A stretch of 64,000 bases of DNA from JAVJUV01 sp047314965. GTDB lineage: Bacteria > Pseudomonadota > Alphaproteobacteria > Rhodobacterales > Rhodobacteraceae. Position numbers and translations under genes: made by a program. The stretch spans positions 124,001-188,000 of the forward strand of contig NZ_JBLBVK010000058.1 of assembly GCF_047314965.1 (NCBI RefSeq), read 5' to 3'. The notes below the pieces were generated by a model, which did no database searches, was not told where the DNA came from, and saw only the letters and a program-made list of their open reading frames with translations. This document shows, one piece after another, positions 61,253-64,000 of the stretch (position 1 is the first letter of the stretch; each line of letters begins with the position of its first letter).

Positions 61253-62788
61253 ATGACCCAGAATACCCGCCGTCAGGGTGGCCGCGCCGCCCGCCAGGCC
61301 CTTCGCGCCGCACCGCTTGCCCAGGATTTGAGGCCGATCCGGCCCGGACTTTCCGGCGGCAGCTTTGGCCCGCTCTCTCCCGCCGACCAGCAGGCAATCC
61401 ACCGGACCGCGCTTCGCGCGCTGGAAGAGATCGGTCTGGCCGATGCTCCGAAATCCGGGATCGAGATACTTACCGGAGCCGGCGCGATCCTTGGCGAGGA
61501 TGGCCGTATCCGTTTCCCGCCGGCGCTGGTGGAGGACATGCTGGCAAAGGCGGCCCGCGGGATCACGCTTCATGGCCGCGATCCGGCGCATGACATGCAC
61601 CTTACCGGGCATCGGGTGCACTACGGAACGGCCGGAGCGGCGGTTCACCTCGTCGATGCGGTAACGCAGGATTACGCGGAATCCACCCTTCAGGACATCC
61701 ACGACGCGGCCCGGATCGTCGAAAAGCTGGACAACGTCCACTTCCTGCAGCGCCCGATGGTCGCCCGCGATCTGCCGGACAATTTCGAGTTGGATATCAA
61801 CACGCTCTACGCCTGTGCGACGGGTACGAGCAAACACATCGGAACCTCGTTCACCGAAGCGGCCAACGTGCCCGAATGCCTCGCTCTCGCCTACGCGATC
61901 TCGGGCGGCGAAGAGGCTTTCCGGGCACGGCCCTTCGTGTCGAACTCCAATTGCTTCGTCGTGCCGCCGATGAAGTTCGCGACGGAATCCTGCGAGGTGA
62001 TGGAAGCCTGCATCCGGGGCGGCATGCCTGTCCTGCTGCTGTCGGCCGGTATGGCGGGCGCGACCGCGCCGGCGACGCTCGCTGGCGCCATCGCACAGTC
62101 GGTCGCCGAATGCCTGGCCGGCGTCGTCTACGTGAACGCCCTCTCTGAGGGTCACCCCGCCATCTTCGGGACCTGGCCCTTCGTCGTCGACCTGCGCACC
62201 GGAGCCATGTCGATCGGTTCGGGAGAGCAGGCGCTTCTGACCTCCGGCTGTGCCCAGATGCACCGCTTCTACGATCTGCCAGGCGGCGCCGCCGCTGGCG
62301 CCTCTGATTCCAAGCTCCCCGACATGCAGGCGGGCTGGGAGCAGATGTGCTCAAACGTCATGGCCGGGCTTTCGGGCCTGAACATGGTCTACGAGGCCGC
62401 CGGCATGCACGCATCTCTTCTCGGCTTCTGCCATGAAAGCCTGATTCTGGGTGATGACATCATCGGTCAGGCCATGCGCTGCGTGAAAGGCATCGAGGTC
62501 AACGATGAGACCCTCGCTCTCGAGGCGATGCGTCAGGTCTGCCTTGGGGGTCCCGGTCACTATCTCGGCGTCGGGGATACCCTGGCGCGTATGGAAACCG
62601 ATTACGTCTATCCGCGCTTCGGCGACCGGACCAGCCCCAAGGAATGGGCCGAGAAAGGCAAGCCCGACCTCGTGCTGAAAGCCCGCGCGCGGAAAGAGGC
62701 GATCCTGTCCGAACCCAGCCGTGCCGCGCTCGACCCGCTCCAGGATCAGCAGATCCGCCGCCGCTTCCCAATCCGTCTCCCGCTCTGA
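61253..62788 (+). CDS. MttB-like trimethylamine methyltransferase family protein, non-pyrrolysine
   Basis: 511 residues, AAGGA upstream. MttB fold: LSPADQQAIHRTALRALEEIG, NSNCFVVPPMKFATESCEVM and AGWEQMCSNVMAGLSGLN. No in-frame amber codon is used, so it is of the non-pyrrolysine branch, some members of which demethylate glycine betaine or other quaternary amines. It would pass the methyl to a corrinoid protein, but no such gene lies in the window. Substrate unknown. Confidence 0.9.
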   Translation: MTQNTRRQGGRAARQALRAAPLAQDLRPIRPGLSGGSFGPLSPADQQAIHRTALRALEEIGLADAPKSGIEILTGAGAILGEDGRIRFPPALVEDMLAKAARGITLHGRDPAHDMHLTGHRVHYGTAGAAVHLVDAVTQDYAESTLQDIHDAARIVEKLDNVHFLQRPMVARDLPDNFELDINTLYACATGTSKHIGTSFTEAANVPECLALAYAISGGEEAFRARPFVSNSNCFVVPPMKFATESCEVMEACIRGGMPVLLLSAGMAGATAPATLAGAIAQSVAECLAGVVYVNALSEGHPAIFGTWPFVVDLRTGAMSIGSGEQALLTSGCAQMHRFYDLPGGAAAGASDSKLPDMQAGWEQMCSNVMAGLSGLNMVYEAAGMHASLLGFCHESLILGDDIIGQAMRCVKGIEVNDETLALEAMRQVCLGGPGHYLGVGDTLARMETDYVYPRFGDRTSPKEWAEKGKPDLVLKARARKEAILSEPSRAALDPLQDQQIRRRFPIRLPL

Positions 62789-62843
62789 ACTGGCTCTTCC
62801 CGGCACTTCGGTGCAGAATGGCACCGTCCAAAGGAGCAAACGC

Positions 62844-63665
62844 ATGACCGAACCCGTCAGGGCCGCGCGGCCCGAAGACACCATGGCTGTCAGAAGCGAG
62901 ATCTCCGGTGCAGTCCTCTGGCTGACGCTGGCGCGGCCTGACCGTGGAAATGCACTCTCGCGCGCCACGATGCAGGAGTTGACCCGCGCGCTCAAGGTGG
63001 CCGAAGCCGACAGCGCGGTCCGGGTCATCGTCATCGCTGCCGAGGGACGGATATTTTCGGCGGGCCACGATATTTTCGAGATGGAGCCGGGCGGCGGCGA
63101 GGCCGCGGCCCGCGCGGCGCAGCGCGAAGTCCTCGAAGTGTGCCGCGATCTCATGCTGACGATCATGCGGCTGGACAAGCCGGTGATCGCCTCCGTCCAG
63201 GGGATCGCGACGGCCGGTGGCGCGCAACTCGTCTCGGCCTGCGATATGGCGGTGGCCGCAGAAAGCGCGCGGTTCTGCACGCCCGGCGTCAACTTCGGCG
63301 GTTTCTGCACCACCCCGCTCATCGGGATCGGTCGAAACATCCACCGCAAGCACGCGATGGAGATGGCCCTGACCGGCGACCTGTTCAGCGCCGGGGATGC
63401 CTATCGCTTCGGTCTGGTGAACCGCGTGGTGCCCGACGATCTCCTGCGCGCCGAGACCGAGGCGCTGGCCCGGAACATCGCCCGCCGCGGCCCCGAGGGC
63501 ATCCGGCAAGGCAAGGCGGCCTTCTACGCTCAGGCGGAAATGCCGATCGACGACGCCTATATCCTGGCCATCGACAAGATGATCGACGCCTGTGCCTGCG
63601 ATGACGCGCGCGAGGGTCTCGCGGCGCTTCAGCGCAAGGAAAAGCCCCGGTGGGACCGGGACTGA
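62844..63665 (+). CDS. enoyl-CoA hydratase/isomerase family protein
   Basis: 273 residues from the ATG at 62844 (AAAGGAG upstream). Crotonase fold: NALSRATMQELTRAL, the oxyanion loop RIFSAGHDIFEMEPG, and VIASVQGIATAGGAQLVSACD. FSAGHDI replaces the usual FxAGxDL; the second catalytic region GVNFGGFCTTPLIGIG lacks the Glu pair of classic hydratases, so it may be an isomerase or another branch. It follows the MttB-like gene by 55 bp and may be in its operon. Confidence 0.88.
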   Translation: MTEPVRAARPEDTMAVRSEISGAVLWLTLARPDRGNALSRATMQELTRALKVAEADSAVRVIVIAAEGRIFSAGHDIFEMEPGGGEAAARAAQREVLEVCRDLMLTIMRLDKPVIASVQGIATAGGAQLVSACDMAVAAESARFCTPGVNFGGFCTTPLIGIGRNIHRKHAMEMALTGDLFSAGDAYRFGLVNRVVPDDLLRAETEALARNIARRGPEGIRQGKAAFYAQAEMPIDDAYILAIDKMIDACACDDAREGLAALQRKEKPRWDRD

Positions 63666-63692
63666 TCACAAACTGCTCGACTGAGATTTCCC

Positions 63693-63740
63693 ATTCTTCC
63701 TGGGCGAAATACGGCGGGGGTCCGGGGGCGGCGCCCCCGG
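63693..63740 (+). repeat. dispersed REP-like hairpin element, copy 4
   Basis: ATTCTTCCTGGGCGAAATACGGC head then CCGGGGGC-GGC-GCCCCCGG (63722-63740, 8-bp arms). The head is of the copy-2 type. It lies between the convergent enoyl-CoA hydratase and aldehyde dehydrogenase genes, 20-30 bp from both stops. Confidence 0.72.
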
Positions 63741-63759
63741 TCCTTCGACCGCAAGACCG

Positions 63760-64000
63760 TCAGACGCTCATGCAGATGTATTTCATCTCAAGGTAGTCCT
63801 CGATCCCGTGCCGCGATCCTTCTCGGCCGAGACCCGACTGCTTGACGCCACCGAACGGCGCCACTTCGGTCGAGATGATCCCGGTGTTCACGCCGACCAT
63901 TCCGTATTCCAGCGCCTCGGCGACCTTGTAGACGCGGGACAGGTCCCGTGCATAGAAGTAGGACGCCAGCCCGAAGATCGTATCGTTTGCCATTTCAATG
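63760..64000 (-). CDS. NAD(P)-dependent aldehyde dehydrogenase, C-terminal part (cut by window edge)
   Basis: 80 residues to the stop at 63760; the frame continues off the right edge. The C-terminus IFGLASYFYARDLSRVYKVAEALEYGMVG and NTGIISTEVAPFGGVKQSG are the conserved ALDH end, with the GabD-type VGVNTG segment. It is therefore probably a succinate-semialdehyde dehydrogenase relative. The catalytic Cys and NAD site are outside the window. Convergent with the enoyl-CoA hydratase. Confidence 0.85.
   Translation of the reverse strand, partial: IEMANDTIFGLASYFYARDLSRVYKVAEALEYGMVGVNTGIISTEVAPFGGVKQSGLGREGSRHGIEDYLEMKYICMSV

Noticed and set aside
61253..62788. Pyrrolysine in the MttB-like protein
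   Set aside because: There is no internal amber codon; the frame is uninterrupted to its normal stop.

Overview
The window is high-GC alphaproteobacterial chromosome, most likely from the Rhodobacteraceae (Roseobacter group). The basis is gene content: a GcrA cell-cycle regulator, an HdaA-type DnaA regulator, DUF1127 and DUF2849 proteins, a DUF1194 protein, a VPLPA-CTERM sorted protein, a 444-residue prolyl-tRNA synthetase and a one-gene siroheme sulfite reductase. No rRNA, tRNA, prophage, insertion sequence or CRISPR array was seen. Most of the window is ordinary core metabolism in tightly packed operons. Accessory material is confined to about 2.4-3.9 kb and 28.7-30.2 kb.

Layout. 1-2.4 kb: sulfotransferase, DUF1194 protein, small membrane protein and an edge-cut alpha/beta-hydrolase, all on the minus strand. 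2.4-3.9 kb: a decayed copy of the dnaB 3' end, a DUF1127 gene and a divergent HxlR regulator. 4-7.5 kb: dnaB, pyrE, pyrC. 7.5-10.6 kb: small proteins, a predicted hydrolase-fold protein, a DUF4242 protein and a LysR regulator. 10.7-14.2 kb: glutamine-synthetase-like enzyme plus class III aminotransferase (probable polyamine catabolism), then infC, which appears to start at the rare codon ATC. 15-21 kb: assimilatory sulfur operon (cysG, DUF2849, cysI, APS-reductase-type cysH, DUF934, then ferredoxin-NADP reductase) with a divergent AsnC/Lrp regulator. 21-23.7 kb: cytochrome P450, DUF808 protein and a YgaP-like membrane protein. 23.8-27.5 kb: valine-degradation genes translationally coupled to a Crp/Fnr regulator. 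27.5-30.2 kb: YbdK-type carboxylate-amine ligase, a VPLPA-CTERM protein and a frameshifted relative. 30.2-37.2 kb: BKACE enzyme and a yejABEF-type peptide ABC importer. 37.3-44.6 kb: membrane cytochrome c, pheA, host-attachment-family protein, a nuclease/phosphatase-fold protein, a GntR regulator, rimO and a GGDEF-EAL protein. 44.7-46.7 kb: TetR regulator with a divergent ABA4-like/membrane-protein pair. 46.7-50 kb: gcrA, argD, argF. 50-58.7 kb: two secreted proteins and a minus-strand polyphosphate/phospholipid/replication run (PerM-like, hdaA, ppk, cls, ppx). 58.9-64 kb: proS, ThuA-like, MttB-like methyltransferase, enoyl-CoA hydratase and an edge-cut aldehyde dehydrogenase.

I did not find a clearly new multi-gene system. 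The signals most worth a second look are four copies of a dispersed hairpin element sharing a conserved head and an AGC or GGC loop; paired, helically phased operator-like repeats at the TetR, AsnC and aminotransferase promoters; three convergent gene pairs that share one CTAG as both stop codons; the dnaB remnant beside dnaB; the decayed CTERM gene; and the ATC start of infC. Functions are read from motifs and gene order only. No database search was run.
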